A stretch of DNA of 64,000 bases from Vibrio sp. CB1-14 (lineage in GTDB: Bacteria > Pseudomonadota > Gammaproteobacteria > Enterobacterales > Vibrionaceae). The notes beneath the pieces are model-generated. The model was not told the DNA's origin and ran no database searches. It saw nothing but the letters and a program-made list of their open reading frames with translations. Where the stretch lies: the NCBI RefSeq assembly GCF_040412085.2, contig NZ_CP115922.1:1-64000 (forward strand). The letters are read 5' to 3'. Shown here piece after piece: positions 27,508 through 37,178 of this stretch; positions within the stretch are counted from its first letter, which is position 1, and every line of letters starts with the position of its first letter. The position numbers and the translations under genes were made by a program.

Positions 27508-29343
27508 CTATCGCCTCTTATCAAACATCTCAAGGAACCAAACTTCCAACATATATAGGGTCCATAGCGCATAACTATTTTCCGGCTTAAACTCAGTAAC
27601 AAACTTAACCAACTCATCGCGCTCAAACAGTCCTCGATTGATCGCTCTTTCGCTCAGCAACGTTTCCACTATCTGATCTTTTAGGTGGCTGAGAAGCCAC
27701 TTTTCTAACGGAACCGCGAGCTCTTGTTTCTTTCTTTCCAGAATATAATCAGGCAGGTATTTTTTTGCCATTCGATAGAGAAGATGCTTTTCCTTACCGT
27801 CACGAAGTTTGAATTCGGGTGGCATTGAACTCGCTAAGGTCACTAAAGACCGATCCAGGAACGGTGTTCTGACCTCCAGAGAGTTGGCCATTGATGCGAT
27901 ATCCACCTTGACCAGTTGAGCCTCATTCATCCAATGATTGAAGTCATACTCCATCGCCAGATCCAAGTTATGCCTTGAAACAGAGCCCAACTGCGCAGTG
28001 TATTGCTGATGCTTTTCGATGCTGCGCTCCTGGGCAAGTCGCTCTTTAAAAGTTGAGCTATAGAGCAGTCCCCGACTGTCATGATCTAACCCATCCGTTA
28101 GTAACGACTGATAAAATTCGGGAAACCTATCTTTACTCCAATCGCCACTGCTTAGCTCCACTTTTCTTGGCAACCCCATATCCTTTGGTATATTTGGAAA
28201 GTGTTGGACAAGCTGATACCTTGCATACCCTCCAAACAGCTCATCAGCTGCATCTCCACCAAGCACTACCGTGACATGTTGCTTTGCTAGCTTGAACATG
28301 AAATAACTAGCAATGGAGGAAGGGAAAGCAAATGGTTCACCGAAATGCTTAACCAGATCATGAGCAGCCTGGATGGCCTCTTCCGGCTCAATGATATAAT
28401 CATAGTGGTCTGTTCCCAGATCCTTAGCCAGTCTTCTCGCATACTCAAGTTCAGAGAACTCGCCGTCCTTAAAGCCGATTGAGAATGTCTTCAGGTTATG
28501 GATGGTCCCCTGCTTCTGGGCAATTGCAGTAACAAGGCTTGAATCTAGCCCGCCACTGAGCATGGTGCCCACTGGTACTTCAGCCAGTAATCGACTTTGA
28601 ATTGATTTGTTTAAGAGATTATCAACCTCATCGACCCATTCTTGCTCTGTTCGCTCAACTATACTTGGAGAATAACGAACAGACCAATGCTTAACTGGCG
28701 TCATACCTTCATTAGTAAACTTTATACAGGAGCCAGGAGGAACCTTATGAACATTGTCGAAGACGCTCTGATCATTAGGCATCACGCGAAACTTCAAGAA
28801 ATAGTCAATCGCAGAAAAGTTTAGTTGCGGTTCTATGAATCGACTCTGCACTAGAGATTTCATCTCAGAAGCAAAACTTAATGTATTATCTTCTAAACTG
28901 TAATATAGCGGCTTTTTGCCTGCACGATCTCGAACCAATAGTATCGAGTCCTCATGAATATCGTAGATCGAAGCGGCGAACATGCCTTCGAGCTTGTTGT
29001 AGAAATCCTCTCCGAACTCCTGATACAGATTAACGATCACCTCAGCATCAGAGTCCGTTTTAAATTTAAGGCCTCGTTTCTTCAGCGAGTCTCTCAAACT
29101 GACGTAATTGTAGATTTCCCCATTGAACACGATAACAAATCGACCATTATCACTGATACAAGGTTGCGCCCCATTCTCAAGCGCGACAACCTTTAGACGG
29201 CACATCCCTATATGAGTCGAGCCACTGCGATAAACCCCCTCGTCATCGGGACCTCGATGATACAAAGCCTCGAGCATCGCATTTAATGAGCCTTTATCGC
29301 CTACCAATTTGTTAAAGTGCTGTATACCTGCAATCCCGCACAT
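27508..29343 (-). CDS. ddaH: Asparagine-synthetase-type amidotransferase (DdaH-like)
   Basis: A glutamine-dependent amidotransferase that in dapdiamide synthesis converts N-beta-fumaroyl-Dap to the fumaramoyl amide. The N-terminal glutaminase domain starts MCGIAG with the catalytic Cys2 (so the ATG at 29343, behind GGAGG at 8 nt, is the start, not the GTG before it), followed by HRGPDDEG and FNGEIYNY. The synthetase domain has the PP-loop SGGLDSS (about residue 263) and GGDAADELFGGY. At 611 residues it is the normal size. It is the only enzyme of the operon that could make the terminal amide. Confidence 0.8.
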   Translation of the reverse strand: MCGIAGIQHFNKLVGDKGSLNAMLEALYHRGPDDEGVYRSGSTHIGMCRLKVVALENGAQPCISDNGRFVIVFNGEIYNYVSLRDSLKKRGLKFKTDSDAEVIVNLYQEFGEDFYNKLEGMFAASIYDIHEDSILLVRDRAGKKPLYYSLEDNTLSFASEMKSLVQSRFIEPQLNFSAIDYFLKFRVMPNDQSVFDNVHKVPPGSCIKFTNEGMTPVKHWSVRYSPSIVERTEQEWVDEVDNLLNKSIQSRLLAEVPVGTMLSGGLDSSLVTAIAQKQGTIHNLKTFSIGFKDGEFSELEYARRLAKDLGTDHYDYIIEPEEAIQAAHDLVKHFGEPFAFPSSIASYFMFKLAKQHVTVVLGGDAADELFGGYARYQLVQHFPNIPKDMGLPRKVELSSGDWSKDRFPEFYQSLLTDGLDHDSRGLLYSSTFKERLAQERSIEKHQQYTAQLGSVSRHNLDLAMEYDFNHWMNEAQLVKVDIASMANSLEVRTPFLDRSLVTLASSMPPEFKLRDGKEKHLLYRMAKKYLPDYILERKKQELAVPLEKWLLSHLKDQIVETLLSERAINRGLFERDELVKFVTEFKPENSYALWTLYMLEVWFLEMFDKRR

Positions 29344-29357
29344 CACTCATTCCTCCA

Positions 29358-31832
29358 CTAAGACTTGTATCTACGTTTACTGACTGCGCAGTTGATCTCG
29401 CTTTCGGCGACGCGAACCACTTCGATGTCACCAACTAAGCCAGACTGAATCATATCTGCGATATCTGGGTTACGGTCCAGTAGATCTTCTTTAATAGAAT
29501 CAACTTGAGACTGACTAAGGTTCGGATCGGCGATGCGTATCACAAGTCCACCCTGCGTATCATCTAAATCATATGCTTTGTAAGGCGCGTGCTTAGCGAT
29601 TGCTGCGGTAATATCTGATAGGTTAACTTTCTCGCCATGCTTAAATTCCCCGGAATAACGGCCAAGGCAGCGATCAAAAACATAAACAGTTTTTCCCTTG
29701 TGCTCGATACAATCGAACCCTTCAATTAAATCATTTGTGACAAATCGAATAGCAGGAAAACTAGAACGTGCAAATGAGGTAAGAAGTAACACTTTGCCAG
29801 GCCCGTTGTAGTTCACCTCTGGGTACAGAGTATTGGCATCAATGACCTCTGGCAAAATGTAATCATCGAACTGATACTTGCCAATCTCATGATTAAAGAA
29901 CGCGATTGAGCCGACCTCAATACTTCCAAACAAATCCAGAATGTCACTAACGCAAATACCGAAAAATGAAGCGACTTTCTTCTGCCAATCTAAGCTGGCA
30001 ACGTCTCCTAGAACGATAATTTTCTTTGGTGTTGCCTTAAGTTCACCCGTCGCAATAAGCGCATCGAGGATCATTGGCATCGTGAAGAAAATCTCAGGGT
30101 TAAAGCGGTTCAAAATATCGATATGCTCCGCGATTGGACGAGTAAAATCGATCAGCTCCGTTTTACATCCCATCAAACGAAAGATCTCGCCAGCTGTCGA
30201 AGCTGCATGCCCTGTGCCTAAATCGGCGCACGCTGTTTTGTAATGGATTCCACAGAAATTCTGAATGACATCCTTTCTTTGCTTAAGGTAAATTTCCTGA
30301 TCGGAAGGAACATACAAAATGCGCTTTCGCTTTCCAGAGGTAGTTCCTGATGTCAGATACACATCCATCGATTGGAACTTATGGTCAGCATGATAGTAAT
30401 GTTCCGTTAAAACCGCTTCGTCAACTAGCGGCAAGTCACTGATGCTAAAAGGCTGTTCGAGATCGACATGGTTCATTTCTCCATACCATGGGAAAGTCTG
30501 TTGGGTCTCCCGAATTAACGAAGCTAAATGGTGATCATCTGCGGGAATCTTTGGAACCTCCCCCAGCCCCGTATCATAGAACGCTTTCTCGGTCTCTCTC
30601 ACCTTAGCGACGGTTTCGAACAACGCCTGGCTGTCTTTCTCTATGACCGTGATGACACCTGGCGCTGTCAGCAAATCGATTGTCTTGCTTTGTGTATCAC
30701 CAATGTCGTAGTGATACTTCGCAGACACCACTCCTTTAATATTTTTCAATGCCGGAAGCGGATCCTCAAGCACGCAGCCATTTTTAGTACTGATCATAAA
30801 AACGTAAGCTGCCTTCTTGTGAGAGATCGCGTTGGTGTTTTGCAATTGGTTAACTGCATCATCAAACGCCTCTGGTCTTACGATGGCATCCACCAGCTTA
30901 CTGACCTGAGAGTGACCCAACGTCTCCTCAATGATGTAGGGATCTGCACCACCGGCAATCCTAGCGCCAACCTCGATAAGGACAGGGCCGCGCTCGGTTA
31001 ACATAACTTCGGCATGAAATGCTCCGTTACGTAAACCCAAGGCCTGACACGCCAACTGTGTATAGTCCGCTAACTCGCAATAGCACTCGTCATTCAGGTA
31101 GCGCAAGATCTGCTCATCGTAGACCGGGTTGCCATCAACAAATCGTTTTCTAGATTCATAGAGCTCAGTAAAGAAAAAACCGCTATCGCGCGCAATCCCA
31201 TTCACGACGTACTCCACTCCGTTCAAAAATTCCTGGCAAAGTACTGATGTATTAGGCTCTCCAAACACATCGTTTTTTCCCATAATGTTGTGGAATGCAT
31301 CGAGCGCCTGGCTTTCCGAGTAACAAATTGACACTCCATCCGTTGCCGCACTTCTCATAGGTTTTAGTACGACCGGCCAGTCATTTCTTCCAGCCAACCA
31401 ATCAGACAGCTCTGAAGTACTCGTCACCACAGCTTGATCTATAGACGTAACCCCAGCCTTCTTGATTGCTTCCTGCATTGCGTATTTGTCACGTCTTGCA
31501 TTAGACAGTTCAACATCGTTAGAAAACGATAATGCAAACTCATTATTGAGCTGGTCTGCCAGCTCTACGGCACCTTCACTGCCAGCGATGATGGCTTTAA
31601 TCGAGTAATCACTTAAAGTCTCCAACAACTCGCCATACCCAAAATTGTATATGACCGTTCTATCGCAAGTACGTCGAGTAAACTCCTGGTCTTGATCGAA
31701 ATATGAAGGCGTAAAGGCTGATTCAATATGAATAACTTTGTAGCCAATCGCTTGAAAGGCAGGAACCAGGTATTTACCACCTGTGTATGCGTCAACAATA
31801 ACGATGACTTCCTTGTTATTAACTTCAGACAT
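29358..31832 (-). CDS. Fused ATP-grasp ligase and AMP-forming acyl ligase (DdaF-DdaG-like)
   Basis: An 824-residue two-domain protein. Residues 1 to about 420 are an ATP-grasp ligase (VVLKPMRSAATDGVSICYS for nucleotide binding, HAEVMLTERGPVLIEVGARI for metal binding). Residues about 450-824 are an AMP-forming ligase of the phenylacetate-CoA-ligase type with YLTSGTTSGKRKR (about 490-502) and DLFGSIEVG. In the dapdiamide pathway DdaG joins fumarate to Dap and DdaF adds the C-terminal amino acid, as separate neighbouring proteins in the order F then G; the fusion here has the same order. It would let one protein form both amide bonds. It starts 7 nt after the thioesterase gene. Confidence 0.82.
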   Translation of the reverse strand: MSEVNNKEVIVIVDAYTGGKYLVPAFQAIGYKVIHIESAFTPSYFDQDQEFTRRTCDRTVIYNFGYGELLETLSDYSIKAIIAGSEGAVELADQLNNEFALSFSNDVELSNARRDKYAMQEAIKKAGVTSIDQAVVTSTSELSDWLAGRNDWPVVLKPMRSAATDGVSICYSESQALDAFHNIMGKNDVFGEPNTSVLCQEFLNGVEYVVNGIARDSGFFFTELYESRKRFVDGNPVYDEQILRYLNDECYCELADYTQLACQALGLRNGAFHAEVMLTERGPVLIEVGARIAGGADPYIIEETLGHSQVSKLVDAIVRPEAFDDAVNQLQNTNAISHKKAAYVFMISTKNGCVLEDPLPALKNIKGVVSAKYHYDIGDTQSKTIDLLTAPGVITVIEKDSQALFETVAKVRETEKAFYDTGLGEVPKIPADDHHLASLIRETQQTFPWYGEMNHVDLEQPFSISDLPLVDEAVLTEHYYHADHKFQSMDVYLTSGTTSGKRKRILYVPSDQEIYLKQRKDVIQNFCGIHYKTACADLGTGHAASTAGEIFRLMGCKTELIDFTRPIAEHIDILNRFNPEIFFTMPMILDALIATGELKATPKKIIVLGDVASLDWQKKVASFFGICVSDILDLFGSIEVGSIAFFNHEIGKYQFDDYILPEVIDANTLYPEVNYNGPGKVLLLTSFARSSFPAIRFVTNDLIEGFDCIEHKGKTVYVFDRCLGRYSGEFKHGEKVNLSDITAAIAKHAPYKAYDLDDTQGGLVIRIADPNLSQSQVDSIKEDLLDRNPDIADMIQSGLVGDIEVVRVAESEINCAVSKRRYKS

Positions 31833-31839
31833 GCTATCC

Positions 31840-32532
31840 CTATAATAATATTTGTTGAGTAATGATTTGCGCCACTTTAGGAAAGTGATTTTTCCAGTAA
31901 AAATGGCCGCCAGAGAAGCGTGACACGCCGTGGAAGCACTGAGTCAGCTCTTTCCAGCTATCCATCGTTTCATTGACGTATTCACTCTTCCCGCACAGCG
32001 CTAAGATAGGCGTTTTGAGCACAATTCCCGGCTTTGGTGCATATTCATGATATTGCCGGTATTCGTCACGAATATCAGGAAGGAAGGCTCTTAGTACTTC
32101 CACATTTTGAGTAGTAGCTCCGTCACTGAGCGACATCAAGTGTTCTAAAAATAGATCATCTTCCAAGTCAAAATAGCGGTATGCACCCTCTTCACGCTTA
32201 GAAGGACACAACGCGCTCGATACAAACAAGCATTTGGGAAAAACACCCCGCTTCTCAAGTTCTCGTGTAACTTCGTAAGCCAAGGCACCGCCCATGCTGT
32301 GTCCAAATAGAGCAAAATCAGTATTTACAGACCTGGCTACGATCTGCTCAACAAGGTCATCGACAATCAAATTAAAGCTTGCATTTGCTACCTCACCAAT
32401 CCTTGAATAGCGGCCGGCACGGTCAATAGCCGACCAGTTTATATGTTCAGGGAATGCATTTTGCCAAGAGTGATATTGGTGAGCACCGCCTCCGGCATGC
32501 GGAAAGCAAAAGACGTCCAACTTCATACTCAC
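31840..32532 (-). CDS. ddaE: Type II thioesterase (DdaE position)
   Basis: This roughly 230-residue alpha/beta hydrolase has CFPHAGGGAHQYHSW at the start, the nucleophile elbow GHSMGG, and the late catalytic His in GGHFYWKNH, the standard arrangement of NRPS type II thioesterases. It would hydrolyse the product, or misprimed groups, off the carrier domain of the adjacent NRPS. The start is the GTG at 32532 overlapping the NRPS stop, or the ATG at 32526; both give an intact domain. Confidence 0.85.
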   Translation of the reverse strand: MSMKLDVFCFPHAGGGAHQYHSWQNAFPEHINWSAIDRAGRYSRIGEVANASFNLIVDDLVEQIVARSVNTDFALFGHSMGGALAYEVTRELEKRGVFPKCLFVSSALCPSKREEGAYRYFDLEDDLFLEHLMSLSDGATTQNVEVLRAFLPDIRDEYRQYHEYAPKPGIVLKTPILALCGKSEYVNETMDSWKELTQCFHGVSRFSGGHFYWKNHFPKVAQIITQQILL

Positions 32533-34213
32533 AGGACCTCCATTCGCTTACACTTAATATGGGCACTCAGAGCATCGATCGTTGGGTGTTGAAATAGGTC
32601 AGGTAACGATAGGCGAACCCCTAGGTTTGTTTCTAATGCGACCATTAAATTCATCGCTGCGAGAGAATCACCCACATTGAAGAAGTGTGTGTCAAACGCT
32701 AGATTGGGCTGCTCAAGTACTTGCTCCCAAACCGCTTTCACGCGCTCAGAAATTACGTCAGAACCTGGGCCCAATTGACTTTTCGTTTCCCCCTTCGCTC
32801 GAGACTCCCAGGACTTAACTAACGATTTGTGGTCCAACTTTAGGTTGTCAGTAAGAGGAATGTTCATCACCTCTTGCCATAACGATGGCACCATATATTC
32901 AGGAAGAAGCTGAGTGAGTTTGTTTTTCAAGGCCATTACGTTTATTTGACCGCCTTGACCCGAGACGACTGAAGCAAGTAGCACTGAATTGCTTGCGCTG
33001 TTTTTCACAACGGAAACGGCAACTTCTGATACCCCTTTAAGATTAGCTATCGCTTTCCTCACTTCTTCCAGTTCGATGCGATAACCACTGACTTTGATTT
33101 GGTCATCAAGCCGACCCAAAAAGATGAGATCGCCATTGGAACTGCATTTGACAAGGTCACCGGTACGATAGCTACGTTTCCCCTGGAACATAACGAAAGC
33201 TTCAAGCGTTTTCTCAGGGTCGTTGTAATAGCCTTCAGCGAGATGGCACCCCGCACGTAAAGTTCACCGGGCTCATTGTCCGCGCATACGGCTTTCGCTT
33301 CATTCACAACCACGCATTCCACCCCCTTTAAAGGCTTTCCTATCGTTGGTTCATTTCCTGTTATCTTTGTAATAGTGGTATTAATCGTATTTTCAGTAGG
33401 TCCGTACACGTTGAAGATTGTGGCATCTAGGGCAGACAGGTTGCTCCAAAGGTCATCATCTATTGCCTCTCCCCCTACAATGACAAGCTTTAAGCTCTGC
33501 ACCGAACCAAGGCCCACTTCAAGCAGCAGTTTTAAATGCGATGGCACCAAATCAATATTGCAGATATTGTGGCTTCGTACATATTCGACTAGAAGTTGCG
33601 GGGATTTTCTTGTCTCATCACTCAATACATGGAGGGAGTAACCCAGAGCAACGAGAGCTAACCGCTCCAGGGAACTGTCGAAACAGAACGACGCATTCAT
33701 CGCGACGTTTCCGCTCGCTAAACCGTTGGGTGAATAAATCTTGTTTTGATGTTCTTGAACTAAGTTCTCATAGGCTTTGTGACCAACAAGTACGCCTTTG
33801 GGCTTGCCTGTCGTGCCAGAAGTAAAAATGATGTAAGCATGGTTTGCATCTGTTTTTCCTTTTTCCTTCGGATTAAGGACACGAACCCCCTCAGCGTCAA
33901 TCAATAACTCTGCATCTGACAGTGCTTGAACTGTTTCTTTTCGCGATGCTGGCCAGTTATCATCCATTGGTACATAGACGCGTTTGGCCATCCATGTGGC
34001 ATAGGCTGCAACAACGAAGTTCACCCCACGAGGCATACAGACAGCAACCGCGGCCCCAGGACTAGAATGGGCTATGATACTTTTTACTAATGATTCAATT
34101 CGGTCATAAAATTCGGAATAACTTAATGATTCATTTTGGTCTGTCACCGCCGTGTCATTAGGCCGTTTAGCGACGTTTATTTTCAAAGCTTCTAGTAAAT
34201 ACATTTCAGACAT
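32529..34213 (-). pseudogene. ddaD: A-T didomain NRPS (DdaD-like), frameshifted
   Basis: An adenylation domain from 34213 (MSEMYLLEAL...; IIFTSGTTGKPKG near residue 128; NVYGPTENTIN) reads to GELYVRGA. The expected continuation HLAEGYYNDPEKTLEAFV... YRTGDLV... GRLDDQIKVSGYRIELEEV lies in the next frame and ends in a carrier domain (FFNVGDSLAAMNLMV, phosphopantetheine Ser). A single missing base near 33243-33252, beside a four-G run (minus strand), breaks the gene. Restored length is about 560 residues, the A-T layout of DdaD, which tethers fumaramoyl-Dap for epoxidation. If the shift is real the pathway would stall before the epoxide; it may be a sequencing error. Confidence 0.8.
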
Positions 34214-34226
34214 TATTCTCTCCCAC

Positions 34227-35189
34227 TTATAGCTCTATCGGGTCTATCAGAGCGACACGCACTGCCCGCTCACCTTGAAACGGTTTGCGCCCGTGGCTGA
34301 CGAGCAAATTGTCGCCTATCAGGAAGTCACCTTCTTTCCAGCCAAAAGCAACCTGACAATCGACAAATGCGGCGCGAATTTTATTAACCACGGCATTGGG
34401 AATTTCTTCCCCATTTCCGTAAAATACGTGCCTTGGTAAGAGATCGCCCCCTAACGACGATAACATTGCCTGCTGTATCGCTGGTTCCAGATTGGTTACG
34501 TGAAATAGGTGGAGCTGGTTAAACCAAAGCTCATCGCCAGTGATTGGATGTTCAATGATTGCCTGCCTTTTTTGTCGAGTCCTCAAGTGACTAGTGGAGA
34601 TCCACTCGAACTCGATTTCATTGTCTTTGCAGTAATGTTCAACTTCAGCCGGGTCATCCGACTGAAAAGCTTCCTGCCAGGATAGATCAAATCCGCCATC
34701 GAAATTTCGCTGATACATTACCCCAAGCTTGCGGAACTTCTCGACTTCTTCTTCTGGCAATATGTCGATAATTCTCTTGTTGTCTGATATCGGGGTTTCT
34801 CCCCCTTGTTCCGCGACGACAAGTGAGCAAAATAAGATTTTACCTGGAACCACTTTCTGGAAAGCATTTTCACTGTGATTCGCAATCTGCTTATTCGCTG
34901 GATACTCAGTGCTTGTATAGACACCTTTTGCTGTTTGAATACGCTGAGTAGAGCGTTCCTTGTAACTCAACTCCTGCTGCGCAAGATCAGAAACTATCCG
35001 ACTAAACTTATCATCGCTATCGACGTTGAACCCGCGAAACAGTAGACACTTCTTTTCAGCCAGAAGAGCATCTAAATCCAAGTTTACTAAAACGTCTCGA
35101 ACGGTTTGCCCCTCATCGCCCGGCTCTACCAGGTAAATATGCTCATAGCCATCTTCCAAAAGGGATACTGTACAACCTTCCATTTTCAT
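34227..35189 (-). CDS. ddaC: Fe(II)/2-oxoglutarate dioxygenase (DdaC-like)
   Basis: A 320-residue TauD/clavaminate-synthase-type enzyme. The iron ligands appear as H-x-E in NHSENAF (about residue 104) and the distal His in NLLVSHGRKPF, with the 2-oxoglutarate Arg in RAVRVALID. In dapdiamide synthesis DdaC epoxidises fumaramoyl-Dap while it is bound to the NRPS. The ATG at 35189 overlaps the upstream stop (TGATG); GTG 35192 is a less likely start. Its place between the Dap genes and the NRPS matches the known gene order. Confidence 0.82.
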   Translation of the reverse strand: MKMEGCTVSLLEDGYEHIYLVEPGDEGQTVRDVLVNLDLDALLAEKKCLLFRGFNVDSDDKFSRIVSDLAQQELSYKERSTQRIQTAKGVYTSTEYPANKQIANHSENAFQKVVPGKILFCSLVVAEQGGETPISDNKRIIDILPEEEVEKFRKLGVMYQRNFDGGFDLSWQEAFQSDDPAEVEHYCKDNEIEFEWISTSHLRTRQKRQAIIEHPITGDELWFNQLHLFHVTNLEPAIQQAMLSSLGGDLLPRHVFYGNGEEIPNAVVNKIRAAFVDCQVAFGWKEGDFLIGDNLLVSHGRKPFQGERAVRVALIDPIEL

Positions 35190-36223
35190 CACTCAGCCCA
35201 CCTCGATACATCAGGGAAGAAGTCGTTTAGGGCATGTCGACCCGGTAAGTCGGTATCATGCTTGTAAATGAACATGGATAAGGCCAGGTCCAGAACACCT
35301 AGTCCAAACGGTGAAAATATCGTGGGCTTCGTTAAATCAAGCTCCAAATTGCCTGATATGTACGCCGCTAATGTGCCATCCGCAAAATCGCGATTGCCAG
35401 TCATTTGCTCTGCCAAATGAGGGGAGGTATTAGCTTTCATACAGTGTTCAACATCGTCGAACACATTGTTACTCTGAAGTATAGTTTCAGCTGGTATGTC
35501 TCTCAGTGAAATGTTTAATACAAGCTGATTTGCGTTGAATCGGAAGTCAGGGTCTAAGTATGGTGCCGGTGCCGTAGTGGCAAAAACCACAATATCAGCC
35601 GACAGTGCGGCCTCTAAGGATGTGCAAATATCGATGTTTCTGCCTGTTTGCTTTGACATATTTTTTGCAAACAGGTGAGCATTATCCTCGGACAAATCAT
35701 AGATCTCGAACTGTTCAATCTGCCAGTCATCGGCATGAAAAAACTCAGTGATGTATCTTGCGATCACTCCCCCGCCGATAATGCACACTCGCTCAGCACG
35801 CTTTCCAGTCCGAGACAGGTGATTTGCAGCCAGTACAGCAGATGCTGACGTCCTTGCTGCACTTATCTGCGCTCCTTCTAGCAAACAAAATGGGTAGCCG
35901 GTAGTTCTGTTGTTGAGCAAAATCGCCGCCGACGCCCTTTGCAGGTTGTGTTCAATGTTTTTTGGAAAACTTGAAATCCACTTAATCCCTGCGATATCTA
36001 TCGACGCGTTAGTGTCATTTATTGATGAGGGTAACGCAATGATTCGCGCTTCAGGCTTGTCCTTAAAACGCAAGAAGTAACTATCTGGGTTTTCGGTAAA
36101 ACCATTTTCGTGAGCAAGATACGTTGACTCGATTACACCCAAAATATCTTTCTTCCATTGAGAAAGAACACTTGCTATGTACTCTCCGCCAATGACTTCA
36201 AATTGCTTTTGCATATTCTTCAT
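35189..36223 (-). CDS. ddaB: SbnB/DdaB-like dehydrogenase for L-Dap synthesis
   Basis: SbnB-type enzymes, in the ornithine cyclodeaminase/mu-crystallin family, oxidise N-(1-amino-1-carboxyl-2-ethyl)-glutamate with NAD to release L-2,3-diaminopropionate and 2-oxoglutarate. The 344-residue protein shows ALPSSINDTN, ASAAILLNNRTTGYPFCLLEG, the nucleotide-binding IIGGGVIARYI and SPFGLGVLDLALS, a typical SbnB pattern. It overlaps the synthase gene by 26 nt and the dioxygenase by one base. Confidence 0.87.
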   Translation of the reverse strand: MKNMQKQFEVIGGEYIASVLSQWKKDILGVIESTYLAHENGFTENPDSYFLRFKDKPEARIIALPSSINDTNASIDIAGIKWISSFPKNIEHNLQRASAAILLNNRTTGYPFCLLEGAQISAARTSASAVLAANHLSRTGKRAERVCIIGGGVIARYITEFFHADDWQIEQFEIYDLSEDNAHLFAKNMSKQTGRNIDICTSLEAALSADIVVFATTAPAPYLDPDFRFNANQLVLNISLRDIPAETILQSNNVFDDVEHCMKANTSPHLAEQMTGNRDFADGTLAAYISGNLELDLTKPTIFSPFGLGVLDLALSMFIYKHDTDLPGRHALNDFFPDVSRWAE

Positions 36224-37178
36224 TTTCTCTTTCAGCTATAAATCCATACTTCTCTTCACACCACTCGTTATTGAAAACGGTGCTGACATAACCCGCCCCA
36301 AGGTCAGGGGAAATCGCCACGACCTTATCGGATTCTTTGAACCGGTGACTTACGCTCTTCAACCCAGCCAAAACGGTTCCTGTCGAAGCACCGGCAAGGT
36401 ATCCATATTTCTGAGCGATTTCTCTGCACATCTTGACCGCTTGAATTTCGGGGACTTGTATCAATTGATCGACATGTGTTTCGTTAAAAAATGGAGGGAG
36501 AACACTGGCGCCTAACCCAGGTAAAAAACGTGGACCTGCTTGCGTTCCAAATGTCACTGAACCTACCGAGTCGACTGCTATTACTTTTGTATTTGGAGAA
36601 TGGACTCTAAAATACTCTGCGCATCCCATCAGCGTACCGGTAGTTCCGGCACCAATAACCAGATAATCTACATCCCCGATGCTTTGGTGAATAGATTTGG
36701 CAGTTAATGAGTAATGGGACTTTACGTTACCTGGATTGGCGTACTGGTTGAGCCAAATGAGAGACGGATCTTCATTGAGCCTACTTTTTATATAGCTCAA
36801 GCGATTACCTAGATAACCACCTTTTTCGTCCTTTTGAGTAATGATTATGACCTCGGTCCCTAACGCTCTCATTGTCTTGATGTTTTGTTCAGACGTATTG
36901 GCATCTGCGACACAAGTAAACCTAAGAGATTTGCTAGCCGCAATGATACTTAAGGCTACGCCCATATTTCCTGAACTGGATTCTATAAAGTGCTTCGAAT
37001 TGGATAGGTTGGTATTTATTAGTGCATCTTCGAGCAAATATTTGGCAGCTTTTATTTTTATAGACCCACTTGCACTTAATCCTTCAATCTTTAATATCGG
37101 ACTATTTGTTTCACAGAAATCCGTTAGCCTTAGAAAGACATCATCATTTATGATGTCACTTATATCTTCAACAATCAT
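36198..37178 (-). CDS. ddaA: SbnA/DdaA-like PLP synthase for L-Dap synthesis
   Basis: SbnA-type enzymes, in the cysteine-synthase fold, join O-phospho-L-serine to the amino group of L-glutamate, giving the substrate of SbnB. The 326-residue protein has the PLP lysine in ASGSIKIKAAKY (about residue 43), SSSGNMGVALS, GAGTTGTLMG for phosphate binding, and AGASTGTVLAGL. It is the first gene of the operon. Together with ddaB it commits the pathway to Dap. The leader above 37178 is A+T-rich and its promoter is not clear. Confidence 0.87.
   Translation of the reverse strand: MIVEDISDIINDDVFLRLTDFCETNSPILKIEGLSASGSIKIKAAKYLLEDALINTNLSNSKHFIESSSGNMGVALSIIAASKSLRFTCVADANTSEQNIKTMRALGTEVIIITQKDEKGGYLGNRLSYIKSRLNEDPSLIWLNQYANPGNVKSHYSLTAKSIHQSIGDVDYLVIGAGTTGTLMGCAEYFRVHSPNTKVIAVDSVGSVTFGTQAGPRFLPGLGASVLPPFFNETHVDQLIQVPEIQAVKMCREIAQKYGYLAGASTGTVLAGLKSVSHRFKESDKVVAISPDLGAGYVSTVFNNEWCEEKYGFIAERENEEYAKAI

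Noticed and set aside
26573..37178. Staphyloferrin-type siderophore cluster
   Set aside because: The SbnA/SbnB-like pair supplies Dap, but there are no NIS synthetases, and the dioxygenase, A-T NRPS, ATP-grasp and amidotransferase genes point to a dapdiamide-like product.
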